53,824 nucleotides of DNA, taken from Chloroflexota bacterium (lineage in GTDB: Bacteria > Chloroflexota > Dehalococcoidia > UBA2979). Shown piece after piece: positions 39,802 through 48,099 of the stretch. Where the stretch lies: the NCBI GenBank assembly GCA_002716405.1, contig PBBA01000006.1:134142-187965 (forward strand). Reading direction: 5' to 3'. Each line of letters opens with the position of its first letter. Position 1 is the stretch's first letter. The translations under genes were made by a program, and so were the position numbers. The notes under the pieces are model-generated. The model ran no database searches, had not been told where the DNA came from, and worked only from the letters and a program-made list of their open reading frames with translations.

Positions 39802-41121
39802 ATGAGTGACTCAAGCAATTCAGCAATAAATTGGGATAAATTAACCGAAGAGGCTACGAATTTGCTCTCTGATTACCTTCGTGTTGATACAATCAACCCT
39901 CCTGGTAATGAAACCAGAGCTGCCAAATGGTTTGGAAAAATCCTAGACACTGAAGGTATCGAATATGAAATGTACGGACCTACTGAAAGTAGACAATCGC
40001 TAGTAGCTAAACTCGATGGAGATGGATCGCGTGGAGATGGTCTAATTCTACTTAACCACACAGATGTGGTTCCATTTGAACGTGAACATTGGACAAAAGA
40101 ACCAATGGGAGGTGAGGTAAGTAATGGATTTATCTGGGGTCGTGGTGCTATAGACATGAAAGGAATGGGGATAATTGAATTAATTACATTCCTATTACAT
40201 AAGCGTCATAACCTACCTTTAAAAAGAGATTTGATTTTTATGGCAATAGCGGACGAAGAAGCTGGATCGAGTTTCGGAGTAGAGTATTTCGACCGTGAAC
40301 ATCCAGAATTGTTAGAATGTGCCTATGTGATTAATGAAGGTGGCTGCGGTACTTCGGAAATATTAGGACATGATCGTCCTACATTTAATATCGGTGTCTC
40401 AGAAAAAGGTCCTTTTTGGGTAACACTAAAAACTATAGGTACCCCAGGACATGGTTCAGTACCTACGACGGATAATGCTGCTGTAAAATTAGTCAGTGCT
40501 CTTGAAAAAATTTCAAATTGGAACAGGCCTATAATACAAACACCTGAAGTGGTCGAATATTTTCAACAACTACATGATCACGGAATTCTTGAAGAACCAC
40601 CTTCACCTGAATATTTAGAAAAACTAGCTGAAGGCAATCCTAGGTTAAAGTCACTTCAAACCAATTCGATATCATTAACAACAGTTAATGCCGGTGTAAA
40701 AATGAATGTCATTCCTGCAAGTGCTTCAGCAACTTTAGATTGCCGATTAGTACCAGGATATGACCGTGAAAAATTCATGACCGAATTAGAGGAGATCATT
40801 AATGATCCAGATGTAGAGATTACACGAGAATTTGAATCATCAACACCACCATCGAGGATGGATACTGAACTATATGAAATAATGGTAGCCGCTGCTAAAG
40901 AAGCTGTTGAAGATTCAATAGTTCTCCCAAGTGTCTCAACTGGTTTTACTGATTCAAGAGTTTTTCGAAGACGAGGAACTCCTGCTTATGGATTTGTACC
41001 TTTTCTCTTAGGTGACCAAGAAGTAGGTCGAGGTCATGGTAATGACGAATGTGTTTCAATAGAAAATATTAAACTAGGAATGCAAGTTCTTCACAAAACT
41101 GTCCGGAATATTTGTGGCTAA
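39802..41121 (+). CDS. M20-family metallopeptidase/deacylase
   Basis: A 439-residue M20 hydrolase (ArgE/DapE/carboxypeptidase-like). Metal and catalytic residues are H86 and D88 (NHTDVVP), D119 (GRGAIDMKG), E152-E153 (ADEEAG), and a C-terminal His in GRGHGNDE. The dimerisation lid (about 205-335) includes GTPGHGSVPT. The frame is open to 39613 across the start of the divergent EamA gene, but ATG 39802 with GAAGGCGG upstream and a natural N-terminus is clearly the start. The substrate (N-acyl amino acid, dipeptide or carbamoyl compound) is unknown. Confidence 0.9.
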   Translation: MSDSSNSAINWDKLTEEATNLLSDYLRVDTINPPGNETRAAKWFGKILDTEGIEYEMYGPTESRQSLVAKLDGDGSRGDGLILLNHTDVVPFEREHWTKEPMGGEVSNGFIWGRGAIDMKGMGIIELITFLLHKRHNLPLKRDLIFMAIADEEAGSSFGVEYFDREHPELLECAYVINEGGCGTSEILGHDRPTFNIGVSEKGPFWVTLKTIGTPGHGSVPTTDNAAVKLVSALEKISNWNRPIIQTPEVVEYFQQLHDHGILEEPPSPEYLEKLAEGNPRLKSLQTNSISLTTVNAGVKMNVIPASASATLDCRLVPGYDREKFMTELEEIINDPDVEITREFESSTPPSRMDTELYEIMVAAAKEAVEDSIVLPSVSTGFTDSRVFRRRGTPAYGFVPFLLGDQEVGRGHGNDECVSIENIKLGMQVLHKTVRNICG

Positions 41122-41133
41122 CAAAATGTGTAA

Positions 41134-41658
41134 CTAGGTTTCTATCAATTCTTCTAAAAGCAAGCGTAACCGTGACTCACTCTGGAATCCAAATGTTTGA
41201 TCACTTGCATCTTTTGGATCTTGATTAGCGCCAATAACTGCAAAAGCAGGGTGACCCGCAATTGACATTACAGAAGCAAGTTCTCTTTGTTCGGTGATCA
41301 TATAATCTAGTATGACAAAATTAATTCTATCTTGATATTCTATTCTTAGACTGTGAACCACAGGTCTCACTCTTGCACAAGACATTCACCAAATTGAATC
41401 AACGAAAACAACGGTAGGTTTCCCATTTCGAGGTATATATGCTCCTGTATTATCAACATAATCCTTCGGAATCTCATAAGTAGCGCTAACAATTACAGTA
41501 GGCAGAGCATCTTCCCCAACTGAAATATCTCCAGACTCATTCAATTTAGCATTAGTCCCATTTTCTGGACCTGAGCAGGATAAAAATAAAAAAGTAAACC
41601 CTAAAGAAAAAATGAATAACCATTTAAACTTGCTCAATATAATGTCTAAATATTTCAT
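41134..41658 (-). CDS. Candidate selenocysteine-containing thioredoxin-like lipoprotein (TGA read through)
   Basis: A single frame of 175 codons containing one internal TGA at 41388-41386. Read through, it gives 174 residues: an N-terminal hydrophobic segment (WLFIFSLGFTFLFLS) ending at a Cys, like a lipoprotein signal with an imperfect lipobox; a linker; then a thioredoxin fold. The strand PTVVFVDSIW is followed by Sec91-Met-Ser-Cys94, so the TGA is exactly the first Cys of CxxC. The helix ARVRPVVHSL, strand INFVILDY and the cis-proline segment AGHPAFAVIG complete the fold. TGA is a normal stop elsewhere here (khpA, enolase, sirtuin), so this is recoding, not a changed code. ATG 41658 is chosen because a TATAAT lies upstream at 41682-41677; a GTG at 41673 would fall too close. 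A point mutation or base error at a TGT/TGC codon is the alternative. Confidence 0.72.
41353..41370 (-). promoter_or_regulatory. Candidate bacterial SECIS hairpin
   Basis: On the coding strand GUGA-(g)-ACC, loop UGU, GGU-UCAC form seven pairs with one bulged G. The loop begins 23 nt after the UGA (16-37 nt is the published range for bacterial SECIS) and has G as its second base, as the general bacterial consensus asks. Three further pairs (AGA/UCU) can extend the base. Confidence 0.5.
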
Positions 41659-41676
41659 GTTTATAGAATACACAGG

Positions 41677-41682
41677 ATTATA
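41677..41682 (-). promoter_or_regulatory. -10 box upstream of the thioredoxin-like selenoprotein gene
   Basis: A perfect TATAAT on the minus strand, about 19 bases before the chosen ATG. The -35 region is weak. It implies a very short leader. Confidence 0.4.
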
Positions 41683-41720
41683 TTATCGCAATTCATAAAT
41701 ATAATTAAGGTTTGAGATAA

Positions 41721-42572
41721 TTAGTCGAGTAAATGTTTCGCTAAATCCAAACCGCCAGGTGCTTCTGGATCATCCTTAAAATCAACCAAGTGCGTATAAA
41801 CTTCTGCAGCTGCTTGATGGAATCCAGGAGGTAAATCGTTGGCTTCGAAGGTCTTTGCCATCTCTAACATCTCGCCTACAAATCTCCAAGCTTTCGCTGC
41901 CACAACGGGCAAATTAGTTTCCGTTCTTTCAAGTAACGCTTGTTGAGAAAGTTTCCATTCATCGATTAAAACGGTATCAACACCTTCAGAAATTGCTAAA
42001 GCCAAAACATTAGTCAATAACGCACTACTACCTTTTGTCCAGGCAGAGTAGGCCATCTTAAGTGCCGACGCAGCACCAATATCTGCACCATCAATACAAA
42101 CGACTCCAAGATCACCTTTATCCATAAATTGGGAAACATAATTAGCTGAATTTCCGGCTAGGTATAATCGTGTAGATCCTGGCTTGCGCGCAGGACCTCC
42201 AATAATTCCTCCGTCAACATAAGTTGCATTATTATAATCAACAATACCTGAAATATGACGACTGGTATCAGGAGCAATTGCATTCGCATCAACATAAATA
42301 CCGCGAAACCCAAGATTAAACACTTCTTCCGCCACTTCAATTGCATTCTCAGGGGGACAAATAGACAAAATGATTTTACTTTGATTAACAATCGCATTTA
42401 ACCATCCGACATCTTCTAAATCATCTTGTTCTGCACGTTTTCTGGATGACTCACTTCTTCCTTCAGATGCCCAAATAACTCGAGCTCCTGAAGCACGAGT
42501 AGCAGCACCTATAGAAGATCCCATTGAGCCTGGATGTAATAATCCTATAGTGGTCATACCATCATCATTCAT
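41721..42572 (-). CDS. NAD(P)-dependent dehydrogenase, 3-hydroxyisobutyrate/6PGDH superfamily with DUF1932-like C-terminus
   Basis: A 283-residue protein. The N-terminal Rossmann domain begins MTTIGLLHPGSMGSSIG with the dinucleotide loop, followed by SICPPENAIEVAEE and YVDANAIAP in the usual order for beta-hydroxyacid dehydrogenases. GGIIGGPA matches the substrate loop, and the expected catalytic Lys is in ALKMAYSAWTKGS. The C-terminal helical domain resembles DUF1932. The ATG at 42572 has AGGGG upstream; an inner ATG (MTTIG) at 42557 is possible. It follows the MBL gene by 11 bases. Substrate unknown. Confidence 0.85.
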   Translation of the reverse strand: MNDDGMTTIGLLHPGSMGSSIGAATRASGARVIWASEGRSESSRKRAEQDDLEDVGWLNAIVNQSKIILSICPPENAIEVAEEVFNLGFRGIYVDANAIAPDTSRHISGIVDYNNATYVDGGIIGGPARKPGSTRLYLAGNSANYVSQFMDKGDLGVVCIDGADIGAASALKMAYSAWTKGSSALLTNVLALAISEGVDTVLIDEWKLSQQALLERTETNLPVVAAKAWRFVGEMLEMAKTFEANDLPPGFHQAAAEVYTHLVDFKDDPEAPGGLDLAKHLLD

Positions 42573-42583
42573 AATTTTTTCCC

Positions 42584-43456
42584 CTACTGAGATTGAAAAG
42601 TACTATAAAGGTTACTGATATTCATAGTTTTTCTCTCAGCCTCTGGCCATTTGGCCCAATCACCTATATCAATAGCTTTATCAGCCTCTTCTTCAGACAT
42701 CCCATTTTTAAAACATTCTTGTACTTCTTTTACCATGAATTGCATGAATTCTTGCATATCTTGCAATTCTCTTTTACCACCTGTTGGGCCATGGCCAGGA
42801 ATAATTAGATCAACATCCATATCATCAATTATTTCACAAATTTTAACCCAATTCGGCATATTACCTCTGCAAAGAGGCATAGCATAAAAAAAAGCAAGAT
42901 CACCAGTAAATAATATTTTTGATTCGGGAAAATAAACTAAAGTATCCCCTAATGTATGTGCTGGGCCATAATGCAACAGTTCAACTTCAGTACTACCATA
43001 CATTAAAGACATTTTTTCACTATAAGTGGTAGTTGGTAAAACAATATCCACATTTTCTAGCTCATTCCACCAAGCATCTTGAATCCATCCGGGCTTATCA
43101 CCACGACCATTAATTGCTTTTAGCGATTTTGCTTGCAACATCTCATCACGGCAATTTTCATGTGCAATAATCTCAGCACCTTCAATAAATTGATTACCAT
43201 TTGTATGATCAGGATGAGAATGAGTATTGATAAGATGACTAAAAGGTGCGTTACTTATATCACGCATAGATCGAACAAACTCATGAGCCATGCTAGGCGC
43301 CATCAATGCATCAATTACCATTAAACTACTATCACTTACTAAAAACCCTGCATTACTGATCCCCCAACCACCATTCCATTGCAAATAAGCAAACAAATTA
43401 TTGCCAACTTCAACAGGACCAGTTTCAAATCTTGGCATAGGACGGTACGTAGTCAT
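42584..43456 (-). CDS. Metallo-beta-lactamase-fold hydrolase
   Basis: A 290-residue MBL-fold enzyme. The metal motif is H79-x-H81-x-D83-H84 (THSHPDH). Later ligands are in GPAHTLGDTLVYFP, FTGDLAF and IPGHGP. The N-terminus (NNLFAYLQWNGGWGISNAGFLV) is like the cyclase/quinoprotein-relay-type MBL proteins. No signal peptide. AAAGGA upstream of the ATG. Probably in one operon with the dehydrogenase downstream and the ThDP enzyme upstream. Confidence 0.88.
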   Translation of the reverse strand: MTTYRPMPRFETGPVEVGNNLFAYLQWNGGWGISNAGFLVSDSSLMVIDALMAPSMAHEFVRSMRDISNAPFSHLINTHSHPDHTNGNQFIEGAEIIAHENCRDEMLQAKSLKAINGRGDKPGWIQDAWWNELENVDIVLPTTTYSEKMSLMYGSTEVELLHYGPAHTLGDTLVYFPESKILFTGDLAFFYAMPLCRGNMPNWVKICEIIDDMDVDLIIPGHGPTGGKRELQDMQEFMQFMVKEVQECFKNGMSEEEADKAIDIGDWAKWPEAERKTMNISNLYSTFQSQ

Positions 43457-43495
43457 CTCTATCCTTTTTCAGAAATTCACAAAACAAAAATAATA

Positions 43496-45157
43496 CTACG
43501 TAGTACTAGTCAGCCATCCAAATTTCTGTGGTTTACGTTTAGCATCAGCTGCTATCGGCACATTAATTAGTGAAGGCCCTCCAAGTTTGAATGCATCAGC
43601 TAAAGCTGCATTCAATTCATCAATAGTTTCTGCTTGGTACCCTTTTCCGCCTAATCCTTCCATCATAAGGTCATATCGCGCACCTGGGCTCATCGCACCT
43701 GGTGGAACTGTACCACTATCAATCTGCTCTTGAGTATGGCCGCCAATACCACCATTGTTAAAAACTACCCAAGTGATAGGAAGATTATATCTGACAGCAA
43801 CTTCACATTCAGTACCAGCAAAACCAAAGGCACCATCTCCTTGCAAACACAGCACACAGCGATTAGGGTATTCAACCTGTGCTGCGACAGCAAAGCCATG
43901 TCCAAGTCCCATTGATCCAAACGAACCAGCGTCTAATCGAGTCCTTGCCTCATAATTATTTAATACTGTTCGACTAATATCCATTGTCGATGCACCTTCA
44001 GCAACAATTATCGCATCACGTTCTAAAGCATCATCAATTGATTTGAGAGCTGGATAATATTGCAAAGGAGTAGAGTGATCGTCATACATTGATTGAATAG
44101 CTTCAGCGTTTTGACGTGCTTCAGCACGAACGGACTGTAACCACTCTGAATCTTGAGGAAATTGCCATGGATCTTGCTCAAGTACATCAAGCATTTGTCC
44201 AAGAGTTTGCTTAGCATCACCAATAAGTGCAACTTCAGTATCAACATTAACACCAATCTCTTCAGGATTAAAATCCAGTTGAACAACCCGGACATCAGGA
44301 CGGAATCGTGGAGGTAACCCAAAATGCAACATCCAATTTAAACGAGCTCCGGCGAGGAAAATTAAATCGGTATTTGATAATACAAACGATCGTGCAGCAG
44401 CCGATGCCAATTCATGATCGTCAGGAATTATTCCTTTAGCCATCGGCATGGCTAAATATGGAATACCTGTTTTTTCAACAAATTGTCGCATCTCAACTTC
44501 AGCTCTCGATGCAGCAATCCCTTTCCCAAAGATAACTAGTGGTTGTTCCGCAGTTTTGATCGCTTCTATGGCCGCACGAACATCATTAGGATCAGACATT
44601 AATCGTGGTGGATCAGGTACCTTTTCCACCCACTGAACATCAGATTCTTCTACTTCAGCAGAAATAATATCACCGGGCAAATCCAGATACGAAGGTCCAG
44701 GAACACCCATTAGTGATTTCTTAACTGCTTCAGCAATGTAAATGGGAAGTCTTTCAACTTTCTCTACCCTCTTTGCATATTTAGCATAAGGAGCCATGGC
44801 GGCAACTTGTTCAGCTTCCTGAAAAAATCCCATATCAACACCGTTAGCTTCGCCAGCACCACCTAAGAGTAGTAATGGCCATCGATTAGACCAAGCATTT
44901 GCAAATGCACCAACAGCATTTAATGCACCAGGGCCAGAAACTACAAGGGCAGCTCCGATGCGACCACTCAAATAAGAGCTAGCTTGCGCTGCATAAGTTG
45001 CAGGCATCTCATGGCGCATCCCAATATAGTTAATACCTTCATGTTGTGCTGAATTAGCAATAACATTTACTGGAATACCTACCACTCCGTACATGTTTTC
45101 TACACCCTGAGTTTTGAGTGCTTTTGCGATTATTTGATGTCCACTTATCTTAGCCAA
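43496..45157 (-). CDS. ThDP-dependent 2-hydroxyacyl-CoA lyase / oxalyl-CoA decarboxylase-like enzyme
   Basis: A 553-residue thiamine-diphosphate enzyme with the usual three domains. E50 (GMRHEMPA) activates ThDP. The ThDP/Mg motif runs from GDG (440-442) to NN (467-468). The stretches GVPGPSYLDLPGDI and EGASTMDISRTVL with RLDAGSFGSMGLG resemble HACL1 and oxalyl-CoA decarboxylase more than acetolactate synthase. Either would cleave or decarboxylate a C-C bond in an acyl-CoA. The start is TTG with AAGGGGG upstream. The two nearby CaiB-type CoA-transferases suit a Frc/Oxc-like pair, though not adjacent. Confidence 0.88.
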   Translation of the reverse strand: MAKISGHQIIAKALKTQGVENMYGVVGIPVNVIANSAQHEGINYIGMRHEMPATYAAQASSYLSGRIGAALVVSGPGALNAVGAFANAWSNRWPLLLLGGAGEANGVDMGFFQEAEQVAAMAPYAKYAKRVEKVERLPIYIAEAVKKSLMGVPGPSYLDLPGDIISAEVEESDVQWVEKVPDPPRLMSDPNDVRAAIEAIKTAEQPLVIFGKGIAASRAEVEMRQFVEKTGIPYLAMPMAKGIIPDDHELASAAARSFVLSNTDLIFLAGARLNWMLHFGLPPRFRPDVRVVQLDFNPEEIGVNVDTEVALIGDAKQTLGQMLDVLEQDPWQFPQDSEWLQSVRAEARQNAEAIQSMYDDHSTPLQYYPALKSIDDALERDAIIVAEGASTMDISRTVLNNYEARTRLDAGSFGSMGLGHGFAVAAQVEYPNRCVLCLQGDGAFGFAGTECEVAVRYNLPITWVVFNNGGIGGHTQEQIDSGTVPPGAMSPGARYDLMMEGLGGKGYQAETIDELNAALADAFKLGGPSLINVPIAADAKRKPQKFGWLTSTT

Positions 45158-45255
45158 GATATCCCCCTTATTGTTTAGAGATTTTTCAACAATTCACATT
45201 TAAATTTAGTCTATACGTCTCAGATTAGGGGATCTTATGCCCCAACAAAAGAATA

Positions 45256-45687
45256 TTAATCAATTAATTCAAAAAACGGTAATGTTATTTGATCATCCAT
45301 TTTTATAAATACAACTCGTACCCTCATTCCAATCTTAATTTCTGAGGGACTTATGTTCAGAATGTTGCTAATTAAATGCGGGCCTTCATCCAATTCAATT
45401 ATCACTGTTGCAAGCGGAGTACGCCCTATAAAGGCGGAGTTCGTTGGCTGATGTGTTACTACGTAACTATAAACTTCACCATTACCACTCATTAATTCCC
45501 AAGTATGATCAAAATATTGACATACAGAACACATTGGATTTGGCGGATAACGCAAAGTAGCACATTCAGCACATTTTTGTACTCGCAATTCATTTTTTGA
45601 TAATGATTCCCAAAATAAAGAATATTCAACTGCAATTACGGGCATTAAGAGTGGTTCGGGAATCATAATATCTTTTTGTTCATCCAT
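45256..45687 (-). CDS. DUF35 OB-fold protein with zinc ribbon
   Basis: A 143-residue partner protein of thiolase-fold enzymes. The rubredoxin-like zinc ribbon uses C39, C42, C53 and C56 (CAEC...CSVC), followed by an OB fold (GEVYSYVVTH; LATVIIELDEGPHLI). Its start overlaps the stop of the thiolase-like gene by 8 bases. DUF35 proteins bind acyl-CoA and are required by partner thiolases or Ltp2-type aldolases. Confidence 0.93.
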   Translation of the reverse strand: MDEQKDIMIPEPLLMPVIAVEYSLFWESLSKNELRVQKCAECATLRYPPNPMCSVCQYFDHTWELMSGNGEVYSYVVTHQPTNSAFIGRTPLATVIIELDEGPHLISNILNISPSEIKIGMRVRVVFIKMDDQITLPFFELID

Positions 45688-46816
45688 AGATATCTGGCTC
45701 CAATACTACAGCACCTGTACCAATACCTGTATCAACAAAAGAAAAATTTACATCCTGTACTTGAGATGTTGATGTTCCTCTAATTTGACGAACCCCTTCT
45801 AATAACTGGTTCATACCTTGCATATATGCCTCTGATAAATGACCACCAGAAGTATTCACTGGCAAGGCACCACCATCCCAACTTATTTGACCTGATTCGA
45901 CAAAATCACCACCTTCACCACGTTCAACAAACCCATAATCTTCTAGGGCAAAAATAACAAATGGAGAAAAATGGTCATATATTTGAGCTACACTTACCTC
46001 AGACGGAGTAATTTGAGCTCGAGACCATAAAAGCGGTGCAATAAATTTTGCAGCAGTGTCGGTATAATCACGAGAAGATGCATATGCATGCTGAGCTGTT
46101 GCTCTCACTACTGCAGGTGGTTTACGCAGTGATTTTGCTCTATCTAAAGATGTCAAAATTATTGCCCCACCACCATCAGTCTCCAAACAACAATCAAATA
46201 GTCTAAACGGTTCAACAACAAAACGAGAATTCTGGTGATCTTCAATTGTTAAGGAACGATCAAAAAATGTAGCTCGAGGATTACGATTAGCATGAAAGCG
46301 CTCTGTAACAGAGACCATCCCAAAATGGCGACTCGTGACTCCCGTTTCGTACATCCGACGTTGTGTCATCATTGCTAAACCATGCTGAGGCGTTAATAAC
46401 CCAAAAGGTTCAGAAAATGCACCTAGTCCTTGACCTTGCCTCCCAGTTACCACACCGCTACCATATCTTCTTCCTGATCGACCGTTAACACCTCGATATA
46501 TAACAATTATCTCTGCCAAATTTGAACGAATTGCAGCACATGCACTTGCAACAAGAGCTGCACCGACATTACCTGCTTGGCTAATATCACCAAACCAATT
46601 AAGACTTTTAATGCCTAAGTTCTCTGCAACAAGTGCTTCATTGGAGGTATCTACTGACCATCGCATTAATCCATCTATTTCATGAGGTTCAATACCAGCA
46701 TCATCTAGTGCCGCCATAATAGCTTCCAAAGTTAACACTAACTCTGAACGGCCAGATTCCCTTGAGTATTCGGTCTCACCAATTCCGACAATTGCTACCT
46801 TACTTTTATCATCCAT
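45680..46816 (-). CDS. SCP2-type thiolase-fold protein (lipid-transfer/aldolase type)
   Basis: A thiolase-superfamily protein starting MDDKSKVAIVGIGETEYS as in Ltp2 and related SCP2 thiolases. A 19-residue longer reading from 46873 is possible, but neither start has a Shine-Dalgarno. At the place of the nucleophilic Cys it has SQAGNVGAAL, with no Cys, while a C-terminal His remains in NTSGGHLSEAYMQG. This combination with a coupled DUF35 gene matches the aldolase type (Ltp2-ChsH2 of steroid side-chain breakdown) rather than a condensing thiolase. Substrate is inference only. Confidence 0.87.
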   Translation of the reverse strand: MDDKSKVAIVGIGETEYSRESGRSELVLTLEAIMAALDDAGIEPHEIDGLMRWSVDTSNEALVAENLGIKSLNWFGDISQAGNVGAALVASACAAIRSNLAEIIVIYRGVNGRSGRRYGSGVVTGRQGQGLGAFSEPFGLLTPQHGLAMMTQRRMYETGVTSRHFGMVSVTERFHANRNPRATFFDRSLTIEDHQNSRFVVEPFRLFDCCLETDGGGAIILTSLDRAKSLRKPPAVVRATAQHAYASSRDYTDTAAKFIAPLLWSRAQITPSEVSVAQIYDHFSPFVIFALEDYGFVERGEGGDFVESGQISWDGGALPVNTSGGHLSEAYMQGMNQLLEGVRQIRGTSTSQVQDVNFSFVDTGIGTGAVVLEPDIYG

Positions 46817-46896
46817 GCTTGCATCGTAATCATTAATGTTAAACAATGCGAGTAAACATTCGAGATTTGCCATCTTAATTCAAACAAGAGGTAGTT

Positions 46897-48099
46897 ATGG
46901 AAGAGAACACATCAGATAATTCTAAAGGTGCATTATCAGGGATTCGGATTCTGGATTTTACACGTTATCAACAAGGCCCCTTCGCAACCATGCTATTAGC
47001 TGAGATGGGTGCGGAGGTTATAAAAATTGAAGAGCCTGGTGGAGAGCCAGGTCGAGCAAACGGCCGTGACGAGCAAGGTTTTTCTGCTTACTTTGAGGGC
47101 TACAACAGAAGTAAAAGAAGTGTCACTCTCAATTTACGAAAAAAAGAGGCGATAGAAATCGTTAAGCGTTTAGTTCCATCAGTTGATGTAGTTGTAGAAA
47201 ACTTCAGACCAGGTGCTATGGAAAAATGGGGACTTGGATACGATGATTTAAGAAAAATTCGAAATGACATCATTGTCGCATCTGGTTCTTCATGGGGTCG
47301 AGTAGGTCCATGGGCTAACCGACCAGGATACGATCATGTTGGACAAGCTTTGAGTGGTGTTATGTATGAACAAGGAGATGGACCAAGTGGTGAACCGCAT
47401 GCACTAATTGGTGGTTTTTCGGACCAAGTCGGTGCCATTCTCCTAGCATTAGGTGTAAGTTCAGCTATAGTAGCGAGAGAACGCCAAGGAGTCGGCCAAC
47501 ATATAGATGTCTCGTTAATTGCAGGAATGACAGCAATGCAATCGATGCAATTTACCAGATTTTTAAGAACTGCATTTCAAAGTGGTTTTGAGCGTCGTCG
47601 AGCTGCAACGTATACCAATTATGAATGTGCTGATGGAAAACACATAGCAATCGCAGCTAATACACAACGTTTTTGGGAGAGAATGTGTAATGCAGTAAAT
47701 CACCCTGAACTTCAGGAGGATGAAAGATTTTCAGATCCATTCGGCAGGGCCGCAAATAAAGATGAACTTGTGGTAATCCTAGGAAATATTTTTAAAGAAC
47801 GCCCAATGCAAGATTGGCTAAACCCTTTAGCTGAGGCTGATGTACCCCATGCACCGGTATTAGATTATGCTGGAGTCGTAGAACACGAACAATTTTGGGA
47901 AAATGGCTATTTTCAGGAAATTGAGCACGCACAATTAGGAAAAATGAGAGTCCCAGGACCACCAATAAAAATGAGTGTCACACCAACAAAAATTATTGGT
48001 GGTGGCCCTGAGCTAGGAATGCACACTGAAGAATATTTACTAGAAATCGGTTACAACTGGGAAGAAATTATTAAATTACGTGATGCAGGTGCTATTTAA
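46897..48099 (+). CDS. CaiB/BaiF family (class III) CoA-transferase
   Basis: A 400-residue family III CoA-transferase with catalytic D176 (GGFSDQVGAILLAL). N-terminal ILDFTRYQQGPFATM, GAEVIKIEEPGGEPGR, YNRSKRS and ENFRPGAMEKWGLGYD are typical. It differs clearly from the first CaiB homologue in the window, so the two have probably different acids. AAGAGG lies before the ATG. Its stop overlaps the HAD gene ATG by one base. It is divergent from the thiolase gene with a short shared upstream region. Confidence 0.92.
   Translation: MEENTSDNSKGALSGIRILDFTRYQQGPFATMLLAEMGAEVIKIEEPGGEPGRANGRDEQGFSAYFEGYNRSKRSVTLNLRKKEAIEIVKRLVPSVDVVVENFRPGAMEKWGLGYDDLRKIRNDIIVASGSSWGRVGPWANRPGYDHVGQALSGVMYEQGDGPSGEPHALIGGFSDQVGAILLALGVSSAIVARERQGVGQHIDVSLIAGMTAMQSMQFTRFLRTAFQSGFERRRAATYTNYECADGKHIAIAANTQRFWERMCNAVNHPELQEDERFSDPFGRAANKDELVVILGNIFKERPMQDWLNPLAEADVPHAPVLDYAGVVEHEQFWENGYFQEIEHAQLGKMRVPGPPIKMSVTPTKIIGGGPELGMHTEEYLLEIGYNWEEIIKLRDAGAI

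Noticed and set aside
41386-41388. Reassignment of TGA as a sense codon in the whole genome
   Set aside because: khpA, enolase, the sirtuin and the unknown gene at 24138 all end in TGA at sensible places, and no other gene here has internal TGA.
41134-41673. Two separate small genes, a 95-residue lipoprotein and an 83-residue protein
   Set aside because: They are in one frame with a single TGA between them, and each alone is an incomplete thioredoxin fold; the second has no Shine-Dalgarno of its own. One recoded gene explains both.
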